DNA of 64,000 bases from NCBI RefSeq assembly GCF_000712075.1, contig NZ_JONW01000005.1:749001-813000 (forward strand), in the 5' to 3' direction. Shown one piece after another: positions 41,566 through 49,810 of this stretch. This DNA comes from Caulobacter sp. UNC358MFTsu5.1 (GTDB lineage: Bacteria; Pseudomonadota; Alphaproteobacteria; Caulobacterales; Caulobacteraceae). The translations under genes and the position numbers were made by a program. Positions within the stretch are counted from its first letter, which is position 1, and each line of letters opens with the position of its first letter. Below the pieces are notes generated by a model that was given only the letters and a program-made list of their open reading frames with translations, was not told the DNA's origin and did no database searches.

Positions 41566-41591
41566 CTGCCGGGTAGGTTTTGCCAGGCGGC
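41566..41591 (-). promoter_or_regulatory. Candidate FlbD (ftr) activator site upstream of flgE
   Basis: The minus strand reads GCCGCCTGGCAAAACCTACC followed by CGGCAG, a CGGCAAA-like dyad about 100 bp upstream of the predicted start. This is where FlbD enhancer sites of Caulobacter flagellar genes lie. An AT-rich tract between it and the promoter (41528-41552) could bind IHF. Confidence 0.35.
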
Positions 41592-41629
41592 GCGACCGCA
41601 CCATCTTATGGTTAACTGCGGCGGGCCAT

Positions 41630-41661
41630 AAAAAATCCCGGAGAGCCGAGCCCTCCGGGAT
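41630..41661 (-). terminator. Rho-independent terminator of ilvE
   Basis: A 9-bp stem ATCCCGGAG / CTCCGGGAT with a 9-base loop is followed on the minus strand by TTTTTT. It begins 25 bases after the ilvE stop. Confidence 0.9.
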
Positions 41662-41685
41662 CTGCATTTCAGTAAGAGCGCCAGC

Positions 41686-42573
41686 TTACGCCGGCACGAG
41701 CTCCCGCCGCACCAGGGCGGCGTAGGCGTCCATCAGCGACAGCGACAGCTGGCCCGGGGTGAACTTGAACTCGCCGATCTCCGACACCGGGGTGACCTCG
41801 GCGGCGGTGCCGACGATGAAGCACTCGGTGAAGGTCGACAGCTCGGCCTTCTCGATGTGGCGCTCGATCACCTGGATCCCGCGTTCCTTGGCGATCTGGA
41901 TCACCGTCTGGCGGGTGATGCCGTTCAGGATGCAGTCCGGGATCGGGGTGTGCAGCGCGCCGTCCTTGACGAAGAACACGTTGGCCCCGGTCGCCTCGGC
42001 GATGTAGCCGCGGTAGTCGACCATCATCGCGTCGGCGAAGCCTTCCTTCTCCGCGGCGTGCTTGGAGATGGTGCAGATCATGTAGAGCCCGGCGGCCTTG
42101 GCGGCGGTCGGGATCGTGTTCGGGGCCGGACGGTCGTACTTGGCCCAGGTCAGGCGGATGCCCCTGGCCTTGGTCGCCGGGTCGAAATAGCTGGGCCAGT
42201 CCCACACGGCGATGGCCACGTGGATCTTGGTCTGCTGGGCCGACACGCCGATCATCTCGCTGCCGCGCCAGGCGATGGGACGGACATAGCAGTCGGTCAG
42301 GCCGTTCTTGGCGGCGGTCGCCTTGCACGCCTCGTCGATCTCGGCCACCGTGTAGGGGATCTTGAAATCGAGGATTTCGGCCGATTTGAACAGGCGCTCG
42401 GTATGCTCGGTCAGCTTGAAGATCTCGCCGCCGTACATCCGCTCGCCTTCGAACACCGACGAGGCGTAGTGAAGGCCATGGGTCAATACGTGCACCTTCG
42501 CGTCCCGCCAGGCGACGAACTGGCCGTCCAGCCAGATCCAACCATCGCGATCGTCGAAGGGAACGAGAGACAT
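41686..42573 (-). CDS. ilvE: Branched-chain amino acid aminotransferase
   Basis: A 295-residue class IV PLP aminotransferase for leucine, isoleucine and valine interconversion with their 2-oxo acids. It has the N-terminal VHVLTHGLHYASSVFEGER, the substrate loop YVRPIAWRG, the PLP Lys in the AAKAAGLYM segment and EATGANVFFVKDG. It is transcribed alone, with a strong terminator downstream. The neighbouring divergent MarR/response regulator/kinase operon is not clearly related. Confidence 0.92.
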   Translation of the reverse strand: MSLVPFDDRDGWIWLDGQFVAWRDAKVHVLTHGLHYASSVFEGERMYGGEIFKLTEHTERLFKSAEILDFKIPYTVAEIDEACKATAAKNGLTDCYVRPIAWRGSEMIGVSAQQTKIHVAIAVWDWPSYFDPATKARGIRLTWAKYDRPAPNTIPTAAKAAGLYMICTISKHAAEKEGFADAMMVDYRGYIAEATGANVFFVKDGALHTPIPDCILNGITRQTVIQIAKERGIQVIERHIEKAELSTFTECFIVGTAAEVTPVSEIGEFKFTPGQLSLSLMDAYAALVRRELVPA

Positions 42574-42653
42574 CGGTCCAAGACCTCCTTATTTGGAACC
42601 CGGCTCTTAGACGCCCCGAGCCGGCGAAGGTCAAATAAAATGGACGCAAGCTG

Positions 42654-43184
42654 ATGGCCGGGCCGCTTTCACCCGGCCCTTCCCCCGGCGGGATCGGGGG
42701 ATCGACCGACCCCCGCCTGATCCTGGGCGAGGAGCAGCTGGACAGCGGGCTGGAGCTGCTGCTGCTGGCCGAGGCGGGCCTATGGGCGGCGGTCGACGCG
42801 GCCCTGGAGGGCGAGGGGCCGGGCCTGGGGCGCTCGCACTGGCGCGCCGCCTTCCTGCTGCGCCGCCGGCCCGGCATCGGCGTGCAGGACCTTTCCAAGC
42901 TGACCAGCCTTTCGAAGCAGGCGGCCAGCAAGACCCTGTCGGACCTGCAGCGCCTGGGCCTGGCCCGCAAGGCGTCCGGCGACCTGGACGCCCGCCGGCG
43001 GCCGGCCGAGCTGACCCCCGAGGGGATCGCCTTCGAGTACCGGGTGGCCGAGCGGCTGCGCACCCTGCTGGGCCGCGCCTACCGCACCGGGGGCCTGGAC
43101 GGCGTGGCCGGGACGCGGCGCATCCTGGCGGCCCTGGCCGGACCGCGCCAAGGTGTCGGCCTCAATCGTCGGGACGGGCTATGA
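42654..43184 (+). CDS. MarR family regulator (PetP-like)
   Basis: A 176-residue winged-helix protein. The HTH region (RRPGIGVQDLSKLTSLSKQAASKTLSDLQRLGLARKASGDLDARRRPAELT) fits the MarR family. The first ~15 residues are Gly/Pro-rich low complexity and the true start may be later. It overlaps the next response regulator gene by ATGA. The order MarR, OmpR-type regulator, kinase recalls petP-petR of Rhodobacter, though no cytochrome bc1 genes are adjacent. Confidence 0.8.
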   Translation: MAGPLSPGPSPGGIGGSTDPRLILGEEQLDSGLELLLLAEAGLWAAVDAALEGEGPGLGRSHWRAAFLLRRRPGIGVQDLSKLTSLSKQAASKTLSDLQRLGLARKASGDLDARRRPAELTPEGIAFEYRVAERLRTLLGRAYRTGGLDGVAGTRRILAALAGPRQGVGLNRRDGL

Positions 43185-43882
43185 CCCCAGAAGAACGCGC
43201 CGAGCGCCATCTGCTGGTCGTCGACGACGACGACCGCATCCGCACCCTGCTCAAGGAATTCCTGGCCCGCGCCGGCTTCCGGGTCAGCGCCGCCGCCGAC
43301 GCCGCCCACGCCGACCGGCTGACGGGCGCGATGGACTTCGACCTGCTGGTGCTGGACGTGATGATGCCCGGCGAGGACGGTTTCTCGTTCACCCGGCGGC
43401 TGCGGGCCCGGGGCGGCGAGGCCGGCAGGACGCCGATCCTGATGCTGACCGCCCGCGACCAGACCAGCGACCGGATCGAGGGTCTGACCCACGGGGCCGA
43501 CGACTACCTGGCCAAGCCGTTCGAGCCGCGCGAACTGCTGCTGCGCATCGAGTCGATCCTGCGCCGCTCGACGCCCAAGCCGTCGGGGCCGCGCGCCCTG
43601 AGCCTGGGGGCCTGCGCCTTCGAGCCCGAGCGCGGCGAGCTGACCCGCGACGGCGAGCCGATCCGCCTGACCGAGGCCGAGGTCGCCCTGCTGCGCCGCC
43701 TGGCCAAGGCCGCCCACGCGCCCGTCGACCGCCTGGAGCTGGCCCGCGACACGGTCGACGCCACCGGCCGCGCCGTCGACGTCCAGGTCACCCGCCTGCG
43801 CCGCAAGATCGAGCCCGATCCGAAGAACCCGAGATATCTGCAGACCGTGCGCGGGATCGGCTATCGGCTGGCGCCGGACTGA
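43181..43882 (+). CDS. OmpR-family response regulator (PetR-like)
   Basis: A 233-residue two-component regulator. The receiver (HLLVVDDDDRIRTLL; phospho-acceptor Asp in LLVLDVMMPGEDG; Lys in YLAKPFEP) is joined to a winged-helix output domain ending ENPRYLQTVRGIGYRLAP-like (actual NPRYLQTVRGIGYRL). It is translationally coupled upstream to the MarR gene (ATGA) and downstream to the kinase gene (TGATG), so all three probably act in one pathway. Confidence 0.92.
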   Translation: MTPEERAERHLLVVDDDDRIRTLLKEFLARAGFRVSAAADAAHADRLTGAMDFDLLVLDVMMPGEDGFSFTRRLRARGGEAGRTPILMLTARDQTSDRIEGLTHGADDYLAKPFEPRELLLRIESILRRSTPKPSGPRALSLGACAFEPERGELTRDGEPIRLTEAEVALLRRLAKAAHAPVDRLELARDTVDATGRAVDVQVTRLRRKIEPDPKNPRYLQTVRGIGYRLAPD

Positions 43883-45228
43883 TGTTCCGCTTCCGCACCC
43901 GCCTCTACATCCCCCGCCAGATCAAGCGGTGGCTGCCGACCTCGCTGTTCGGGCGATCGCTGCTGATCATCGTCCTGCCGGTGGCGGTGATGCAGATCGC
44001 CGTCACCTGGGCGTTCTTCGACGCCCACTGGGAGACCGTCACCAGCCGCCTGTCCGAAGGACTGGCCGGCGACGTGGCCTGGGCGGTGCAGACCTACAAG
44101 GACGATCCCTCGCCCGAGGCGCTCGACAAGATGGCCGAGCGGGCCGAGGAGTCGATGTCGCTGTCGATCGCCCTGCAGAAGGGCCGCAAGCTGCCGACCG
44201 GCCAGCGGCCCTCGCTGTTCGCCTCGCTGGACCGCTCGCTGCGCACGGCCCTGGACGACCGGCTGGACGACCCGTTCTGGTTCGACACCACCCGCTATCC
44301 CGGCCACGTCGACATCCGCGTGCAGGTCAAGGAAGGCGTGCTGCGGATCATCGCCCCGCGCGACCGCGCCTTCGCCACCCAGGGCCACATCTTCATCCTG
44401 TGGATGGTGGTGGCCACCCTGCTGCTGACGGCGGTGGCCATCCTGTTCATCCGCAACCAGGTGCGGGCCATCGAGCGCCTGGCCGACGCGGCCGACGCCT
44501 TCGGGCGCGGCATCGACCAGGCCGCCTTCAAGCCGCACGGCGCGCGCGAGGTGCGCCAGGCGGCCTCGGCCTTCCTGGCCATGAAGGCCCGAATCCAGCG
44601 CCATATCGAGCAGCGCACCGCCCTGTTGGCCAGCGTCAGCCACGACCTGCGCACGCCCCTGACCCGGCTGAAGCTGGAGATCGCCCTGGCCGAGCCCAGC
44701 CCGCAGTTGGAGGCCATGGCCCGCGACCTCTCCGAAATGGAGCACATGATCGACGAGTACCTGGCCTTCGCCCGGGGCGAGGGCGGCGAGGAGGCCCGCC
44801 AGGTCATGCTGCGGCCGCTGATCGAGGGGGTCTGCGAGGGCGCCCAGCGGGCCGGGGCCAAGGTCGAGGTGTCGATCGGCGACGACCTGTCGGCCATCCT
44901 GCGGCCCCAGGCCTTCAAGCGGGCCCTGGCCAACCTGATCGACAACGCCGCCGCCCACGGCGAGACCGTGCGGGTCTCGTCCACCGCCGCCCCCTCGGGC
45001 GGCGTGTGGATCTTCGTCGACGACGACGGCCCCGGCATCCCCGACGACCGCCACGAGGAGGCCTTCCGGCCCTTCAACCGCCTGGACGAGTCGCGAAACC
45101 AGAACGAGAAGGGCGTGGGGCTCGGCCTAGCCATCGCGCGGGACATGGCGCGCGGGCTGGGCGGCGAACTGACGCTGCAGAAGTCGCCGATGGGCGGGCT
45201 GAGGGCGGTGCTCAGACTTCCGGGATGA
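43882..45228 (+). CDS. EnvZ-type sensor histidine kinase
   Basis: A 448-residue kinase: TM1 near residues 24-46, a periplasmic region of about 125 residues, TM2 near 173-193, then HAMP, HisKA (LLASVSHDLRTPLTRLKLEI) and HATPase (NLIDNAAAHG, DDDGPGIP, GVGLGLAIARDMA). It should phosphorylate the coupled OmpR-type regulator. The last codons and stop (CCGGGATGAGCGG) look like the right end of a family B repeat, so its C terminus may have been set by repeat erosion. Confidence 0.92.
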   Translation: MFRFRTRLYIPRQIKRWLPTSLFGRSLLIIVLPVAVMQIAVTWAFFDAHWETVTSRLSEGLAGDVAWAVQTYKDDPSPEALDKMAERAEESMSLSIALQKGRKLPTGQRPSLFASLDRSLRTALDDRLDDPFWFDTTRYPGHVDIRVQVKEGVLRIIAPRDRAFATQGHIFILWMVVATLLLTAVAILFIRNQVRAIERLADAADAFGRGIDQAAFKPHGAREVRQAASAFLAMKARIQRHIEQRTALLASVSHDLRTPLTRLKLEIALAEPSPQLEAMARDLSEMEHMIDEYLAFARGEGGEEARQVMLRPLIEGVCEGAQRAGAKVEVSIGDDLSAILRPQAFKRALANLIDNAAAHGETVRVSSTAAPSGGVWIFVDDDGPGIPDDRHEEAFRPFNRLDESRNQNEKGVGLGLAIARDMARGLGGELTLQKSPMGGLRAVLRLPG

Positions 45229-45240
45229 GCGGATCAAATT

Positions 45241-45266
45241 GGGGACATGCACATGTATATGTCCCC
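45241..45266. repeat. Family E hairpin between convergent genes
   Basis: GGGGACAT, ten bases, then ATGTCCCC. It lies 12 bp after the kinase stop and 8 bp before the stop of the convergent ThDP enzyme gene, in a spot suited to bidirectional termination. Confidence 0.75.
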
Positions 45267-45274
45267 AGCCGCCC

Positions 45275-46816
45275 CTACCGCATCGCCGCCTCGATGAATC
45301 GCGGCCCCGGCGCTTTCATCGCCCGGGCCATCGCCTCGTCGAACGCCTCGGCCGTCTCGACCCGTTCGGCGGGCACGCCCAGGCCCTGCGCCACCGACAC
45401 CCAGTCGATCCTCGGATCGCCCAGGTCCAGGAGCCGCGACGCCGCCGGGCCCGGCTCGCCGCCGCCGGTGCGGCCCATCTCGATGCCCAGGATGCGGTAA
45501 GCGTGGTTGGCGAACACCACCACCGTCACGTCCAGCCGCTCGCGGGCGATCGTCCACAGGCCCTGGACTGTGTACATCCCCGCCCCGTCGCCGTTCAGGC
45601 TCAGCACCTTGCGGTCGGCACAGGCCACGGCCGCGCCGATGGCCAGGGGCACGCCCTGGCCGATGGCCCCGCCGGTCAGGGACAGCCAGTCGTGGGCCCG
45701 GGCGTTGCGGGTCTGGGTGAAGATCGGCAGGCCGGCGGTCACCGCGTCGTCCGAGATGATCGCCCCGGCCGGCATATGGCGGGCGATGGACGCGCCCATG
45801 GCCCAGGCGTCCAACTTGCCCGAAGGGGCGGCGGCCGGGGCGTAGGGCTCGACCGCACCCGCCGCCGGCGCGTCCAGCGCCTGGGCCAGGGCGTCCAGGG
45901 CGGCGGTGGCGTCCGTGGCCCGGTCGCACAGGGTCAGGGTCGCGCACCCGTCGGGGACCAGCACGCTGGGCCGGTCGGGATAGGCGAAGAAGGCCACCGG
46001 CGCGGTCGTGGCGACCAGCACCATCAGGTCGACGCCCTCCAGGTCCTTCAGGGCCTGCTCGCCGAAATAGGGCAGCTTGTCGGGGCGGAAGCGGCCCTCG
46101 CCGCGCGCCTGACGGGCGGTGAAGGTGTCGGTCAGCACCCGTACGCCCGCGGCCGCGATCCGCCCGGCGGCGGCCACGGCGGCCTCACCGCACGCGCCAG
46201 AGCCGAGCAGCAGCACGGGCTTGGCGGCCGCCTTCAGGGCCCTGGCCACGGCGGCGACGGCGGCGGGGTCCGGGGCGCGGAACCTCGGCCGCTCGACCGT
46301 CGGCCCGGGGACGCTGGTCTCGTTCCAGGCGCTGTCGGCGGGCAGGATCAGGCACGCGTTGCCGCCCGGCGCGCCGAAGCTGGCGGCCACCGCCTCGGCG
46401 GCCAGGGGACCCACGGCGTCGGCGCTGTCGGCCGACTTGACCCACAGCGAATTGGGCGCGGCCAGGGCGGCGATGTCGGAGTTCAGCGGGGCGTCGTACT
46501 GGCGATGGTCGGTGGCGTGGTCGCCGACGACGTTGACGATGGGGGTGTAGGCCCGTCGGGCGTTGTGCAGGTTGGCCGCGCCGTTGGCGTAGCCCGGCCC
46601 CAGGTGCAGCAGGGTGCAGGCCGGCGTCCCGGTCATCCGCCCCCAGCCGTCGGCCGCCCCGGTCGCCACGCCCTCGAACAGGCACAGCACGCTGCGCATG
46701 CGCGGCTCGCGGTCCAGGGCCGCGACGAACTGCATCTCGCTGGTGCCGGGATTGGCGAAGCAGGCGGTGACGCCGTTGTCGGCCAGGGTGGTGATCAGGG
46801 CGTCGGCGCCGTTCAT
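45275..46816 (-). CDS. Thiamine diphosphate-dependent enzyme, acetolactate synthase-like
   Basis: A 513-residue ThDP enzyme of the pyruvate oxidase/decarboxylase superfamily. The N-terminal PYR domain has NPGTSEMQFVAAL and the cofactor-activating Glu in CLFEGVATGAADG. The C-terminal domain has the ThDP motif GDGAGMYTVQGLWTIARERLDVTVVVFANHAY. Its closest general resemblance is to acetolactate synthase or benzoylformate decarboxylase homologues that stand alone without a small subunit. The substrate is unknown. Aromatic 2-oxo acids are one possibility given nearby CoA-ligase genes, but that is speculative. Confidence 0.85.
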   Translation of the reverse strand: MNGADALITTLADNGVTACFANPGTSEMQFVAALDREPRMRSVLCLFEGVATGAADGWGRMTGTPACTLLHLGPGYANGAANLHNARRAYTPIVNVVGDHATDHRQYDAPLNSDIAALAAPNSLWVKSADSADAVGPLAAEAVAASFGAPGGNACLILPADSAWNETSVPGPTVERPRFRAPDPAAVAAVARALKAAAKPVLLLGSGACGEAAVAAAGRIAAAGVRVLTDTFTARQARGEGRFRPDKLPYFGEQALKDLEGVDLMVLVATTAPVAFFAYPDRPSVLVPDGCATLTLCDRATDATAALDALAQALDAPAAGAVEPYAPAAAPSGKLDAWAMGASIARHMPAGAIISDDAVTAGLPIFTQTRNARAHDWLSLTGGAIGQGVPLAIGAAVACADRKVLSLNGDGAGMYTVQGLWTIARERLDVTVVVFANHAYRILGIEMGRTGGGEPGPAASRLLDLGDPRIDWVSVAQGLGVPAERVETAEAFDEAMARAMKAPGPRFIEAAMR

Positions 46817-46979
46817 GGTCTTCTCCGTACCGTTCGCGCGAAGCTTCCGACATTTCGGGAGACCCGCCAACGGGGTTGCGGGTTCACCCTCGGGGAAGGT
46901 TGCGGGGACAGTGCTGTCCGTCGCAGTCTGGCCCGCGCCGAAGCGTCGCCGAAGAGCGGACCGGCAACGGGGAAACTGA

Positions 46980-47654
46980 ATGTCTCGATCAAATCTGGCC
47001 AAGGCCGTCCTGGCCGCCTCGGTCCTGGCCGGGGTCAGCTACGTGGCGGCCTGGAGCCTTCCTCTGTCGCCCGCCGCCGAGCTGACCTGGAAGGGCCTGG
47101 GCGTCGGGCTGCTGGCGGTCTATGCCGCCCTGAACGTGCGCAGCCTGGACGGCTGGCTGCTGACCCTGGTCATGGCCTTCGGCGCCCTGGGCGACGTGCT
47201 CTTGGGCGCGGCCGGGCTGACGGTGGGGGCCCTGGCCTTCCTGGCCGGACACCTGGTCGCCATCGGCCTCTACCTGCGCAACCGCCGGCCCCGCCCGTCG
47301 AGGAGCCAGGTCGCCCTGGCCGTGATGCTGGTCCCCGCCGTGGTGGTCATCGCCTTCCTGCTGCCCGCCGACCGCGCCGGCGCGCCGGGCGTGGCGGTCT
47401 ACAGCCTGGGCCTGGCCCTGATGGCGGCGACGGCCTGGCTCAGCCGCTTCCCGCGCTTCCGGGTCGGGATCGGGGCGCTGATGTTCGTGGTCTCCGACCT
47501 GATCATCTTCGGCCGCAACGGCCCCTGGCCGGACAACTTCGCCACCGGCCTGGCGGTGTGGGGGCTGTATTATTTCGGGCAGTTGCTGATCTGCGTGGGG
47601 GTGGTGAGGGCTCTGAGCCTGAAGGAGGGGACACACACTCACGTCGAGGCCTAG
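46980..47654 (+). CDS. YhhN family membrane protein (lysoplasmalogenase-like)
   Basis: A 224-residue membrane protein with about seven or eight helices and the family motifs AFGALGDVLLG and FVVSDLIIFGR, whose Asp residues are the likely catalytic pair. Eukaryotic TMEM86 relatives hydrolyse lysoplasmalogen; the bacterial activity is uncertain. The final residues (KEGTHTHVEA) are encoded by one arm of a GGGGACA repeat, so the C-terminal tail has been extended by the repeat. Confidence 0.8.
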   Translation: MSRSNLAKAVLAASVLAGVSYVAAWSLPLSPAAELTWKGLGVGLLAVYAALNVRSLDGWLLTLVMAFGALGDVLLGAAGLTVGALAFLAGHLVAIGLYLRNRRPRPSRSQVALAVMLVPAVVVIAFLLPADRAGAPGVAVYSLGLALMAATAWLSRFPRFRVGIGALMFVVSDLIIFGRNGPWPDNFATGLAVWGLYYFGQLLICVGVVRALSLKEGTHTHVEA

Positions 47655-47692
47655 CCAGATAAACGCCGATCGTGGGGTGAGTGTGTGTCCCC
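47627..47692. repeat. Family E element with perfect 16-bp arms, overlapping a gene end
   Basis: GGGGACACACACTCAC at 47627-47642 pairs perfectly with GTGAGTGTGTGTCCCC at 47677-47692 around 34 bases. The left arm lies within the YhhN coding region. The right arm lies 16 bases before the stop of the convergent acyl-CoA synthetase gene. Confidence 0.8.
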
Positions 47693-47708
47693 CAAGTCGT
47701 CCATGGCC

Positions 47709-49514
47709 TCAGCCGAACACCATCACCCCGTCGTCCGGCTCCTCGGCGAACAGCCGCTCCAGCTCCGCCGGACGCCGCTCCCGAGCCAGGGCCTGGTTGA
47801 TGTAGCCCTTGTCGGTCAGCTCGCCGGACGCCGCGTCGGGCGCGCCGTCCAGGATCAAGGCGCGGGTCACCTTGCCGCCGCCCTTGGCCAGGCCGTTCAG
47901 GCGCTCCAGGCCGTTGCGGATCGCCGCCTTCACCGCCGCCGGATCGCCGATCCGCAAGGCCGCCTTGGGGTCGAGGAACAGCATCAGCCCCACGCCCGCC
48001 CGGCCCTCGCCGCAGACCACCGCGTCCGACACCGCCCCGGCGATGGCCGACACCGCCGCCACCCGCAGGGCCCCGGCCACCACGAAGGTGCCGTTGGCCA
48101 GCTTGAAGTTCTCGACCAGCCGGCCGTCGAACACCAGGCCCGCCGACGGGTTCAGCCGGTCGGCCAGCTTGGCCGCGTCGCCCAGGCGATAGAAGCCGTC
48201 CTCGTCGAACGCCGCCGCCGAGGCCTCGGCCATGCCGAGGTAGCCGGGCGAGACCTGCGGGCCCTTCACGCGGATCTCGAACTTGTCGGGCGGACCGTCG
48301 GCCACGGGGACCAGCTTCACCGACGTGCCGGGCGTGGGCAGGCCCACCATGCCCGAGCGGGCGTTCAGCCAGTGGATGTTGCAGGCCGTCGGGCCGGTCT
48401 CGGTGGCGCCGTAGCCGGCGGCGAAGGTCACCCGGCAGCCGATCGTGCGCAGGGCCACGGCCTGGACCCGGTCGAGGATCGACTGGGCCATCGACGCTCC
48501 GCCGTACTGCAGCACCCGCACCTTCTCGAAGAACTTCGTCGCCAGGGCATGGTCGCGCTCCAGCTCGCCGACCAGCAGGCCCCAGCCGGCCGGGACCATG
48601 TTGTGATAGGTCGTGGCCACCTCGCGCAGGTTCCGCACGGTCTCGTCGAAGCGGCCGGTCACCGGCTGGCCGGCGTCGATGTACAGGGTCCCGCCCCGGT
48701 GCAGCACCATGTGCAGGATGGCGTTGGCGCCCAGGCTGTGGCTCCAGGGCGCGGAATTGACCAGCACCGGCGGGTCGGGGTCCTCGTAGCAGGCGGCGAT
48801 CTGGGCGGCGTTCAGGGCGATGTTGGCGTGGGTGCAGATCACCGCCTTGGGCAGGCCCGTCGAGCCGGAGGTCAGCAGCAGCTTGGCGGTGTCTTCCGGC
48901 CGGCAGACGGGCGAGACGGGGTCGCCGGCGGCCAGGACGTCGAACGTCGTGTCGCCCTCGCGCGCGTTGCGGCTGGCCACCACCGGCAGCCCCTCCAGGA
49001 ACGGCGCGGCCAGGGCGTCGGCGAAGGCCTCGGCGTCGTCGACATAGACCGCCGCCGGCTTCAGCCGCTCGACCGCGAAGGCCAGGCGGGTGAGGTCCGC
49101 GCCCTTCAGCCCGTACTGCGGCGAGACCGGAGCGATCGGCGCGCCCAGGCTCATGGCGGCGTAGCCGATCAGGGCGTGGTCGACGCCGTTGCGGGCCAGG
49201 ATCAGCAGCGGCTTGCCGCGCGCGAGGCCCAGCCGAGACAAACCGCCGGCCAGCCGGGCGGCCTGGTCGGCGGCCTCGGCGTAGGTCACCGTCCGCCAGC
49301 CCTGGGCGCCCGGCCCTGGCCGCTCGGCCAGCCAGACGCGGTGCGGCGCCTGCGAAGCCCAGCGGGCCAGGGGCGCGGTCACGGTCTGGACGGTGCGGGA
49401 ATAGGGGGTGGGGTTCTTGAGGATCAGGACGTCGCCGCGTCGCTCGACCTCCAGCGCCGGGGGCGCGTAGCGGGCGTCGCGGAACGGTGCGTGGGTCTCT
49501 GACGTCCCATCCAT
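47709..49514 (-). CDS. AMP-dependent acyl-CoA synthetase, feruloyl-CoA synthase type (paralogue 2)
   Basis: A 601-residue acid-CoA ligase, paralogous to the gene at 30763-32625. Shared motifs are the P-loop LLTSGSTGLPKAVICTH, AGYGATETGP, GLVFDGRLVENFKL and the C-terminal GELTDKGYINQ with the catalytic Lys. An aromatic acid such as a hydroxycinnamate is a likely substrate. ATG at 49514 is used. No strong ribosome binding site is visible, and an upstream codon at 49556 in the same frame would add 14 residues. It is a single gene here. Confidence 0.83.
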   Translation of the reverse strand: MDGTSETHAPFRDARYAPPALEVERRGDVLILKNPTPYSRTVQTVTAPLARWASQAPHRVWLAERPGPGAQGWRTVTYAEAADQAARLAGGLSRLGLARGKPLLILARNGVDHALIGYAAMSLGAPIAPVSPQYGLKGADLTRLAFAVERLKPAAVYVDDAEAFADALAAPFLEGLPVVASRNAREGDTTFDVLAAGDPVSPVCRPEDTAKLLLTSGSTGLPKAVICTHANIALNAAQIAACYEDPDPPVLVNSAPWSHSLGANAILHMVLHRGGTLYIDAGQPVTGRFDETVRNLREVATTYHNMVPAGWGLLVGELERDHALATKFFEKVRVLQYGGASMAQSILDRVQAVALRTIGCRVTFAAGYGATETGPTACNIHWLNARSGMVGLPTPGTSVKLVPVADGPPDKFEIRVKGPQVSPGYLGMAEASAAAFDEDGFYRLGDAAKLADRLNPSAGLVFDGRLVENFKLANGTFVVAGALRVAAVSAIAGAVSDAVVCGEGRAGVGLMLFLDPKAALRIGDPAAVKAAIRNGLERLNGLAKGGGKVTRALILDGAPDAASGELTDKGYINQALARERRPAELERLFAEEPDDGVMVFG

Positions 49515-49581
49515 GAGTCGAAGTGTTAACCACGGTGGAGCGGGTGGCAATCCCACCCTTTGAGTCGATGAGCTTGCGGAA

Positions 49582-49810
49582 TCCCTCTCTCTGAGAGAGA
49601 GGGAGGGGCCCGCCGCCGATAGTCGGTGGGAGGGTGAGAGGTTTCACCGCTGGCCGGTAAATCCAAGGCCGTTGAGCACTCCCAAAAAGGCCGCACAGAC
49701 CATCACAACCGCTGCAGTGCGTCTTCTTCAGAGCTTGGTTCCGAGAGACTGTAACCTCTCACCCTCCCACCGCTTCGCGGCGGGCCCTCCCTCTCTCTAT
49801 GAGAGAGGGA
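49582..49810. repeat. Inverted pair of CCCTCTCTC elements (family F)
   Basis: Two copies of an element of about 60 bp (49582-49643 and 49753-49810) lie in opposite orientation around 109 bp of single-copy sequence. Each has a TCCCTCTCTC/GAGAGAGGGA hairpin, a GGGCCCGCCGC block and a GTGGGAGGGTGAGAGGTT end. The whole looks like a small MITE-type unit. Its right edge supplies the final codons and the stop of the sigma factor gene. Confidence 0.7.

Noticed and set aside
42640..42654. A four-codon leader frame (ATG GAC GCA AGC TGA) overlapping the MarR start
   Set aside because: It is too short to separate from chance. No ribosome binding site or attenuator structure goes with it.
45275..49514. 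ThDP enzyme, YhhN protein and CoA ligase as a biosynthetic gene cluster
   Set aside because: The genes differ in direction, are separated by terminator-like repeats and show no carrier, tailoring or export genes.
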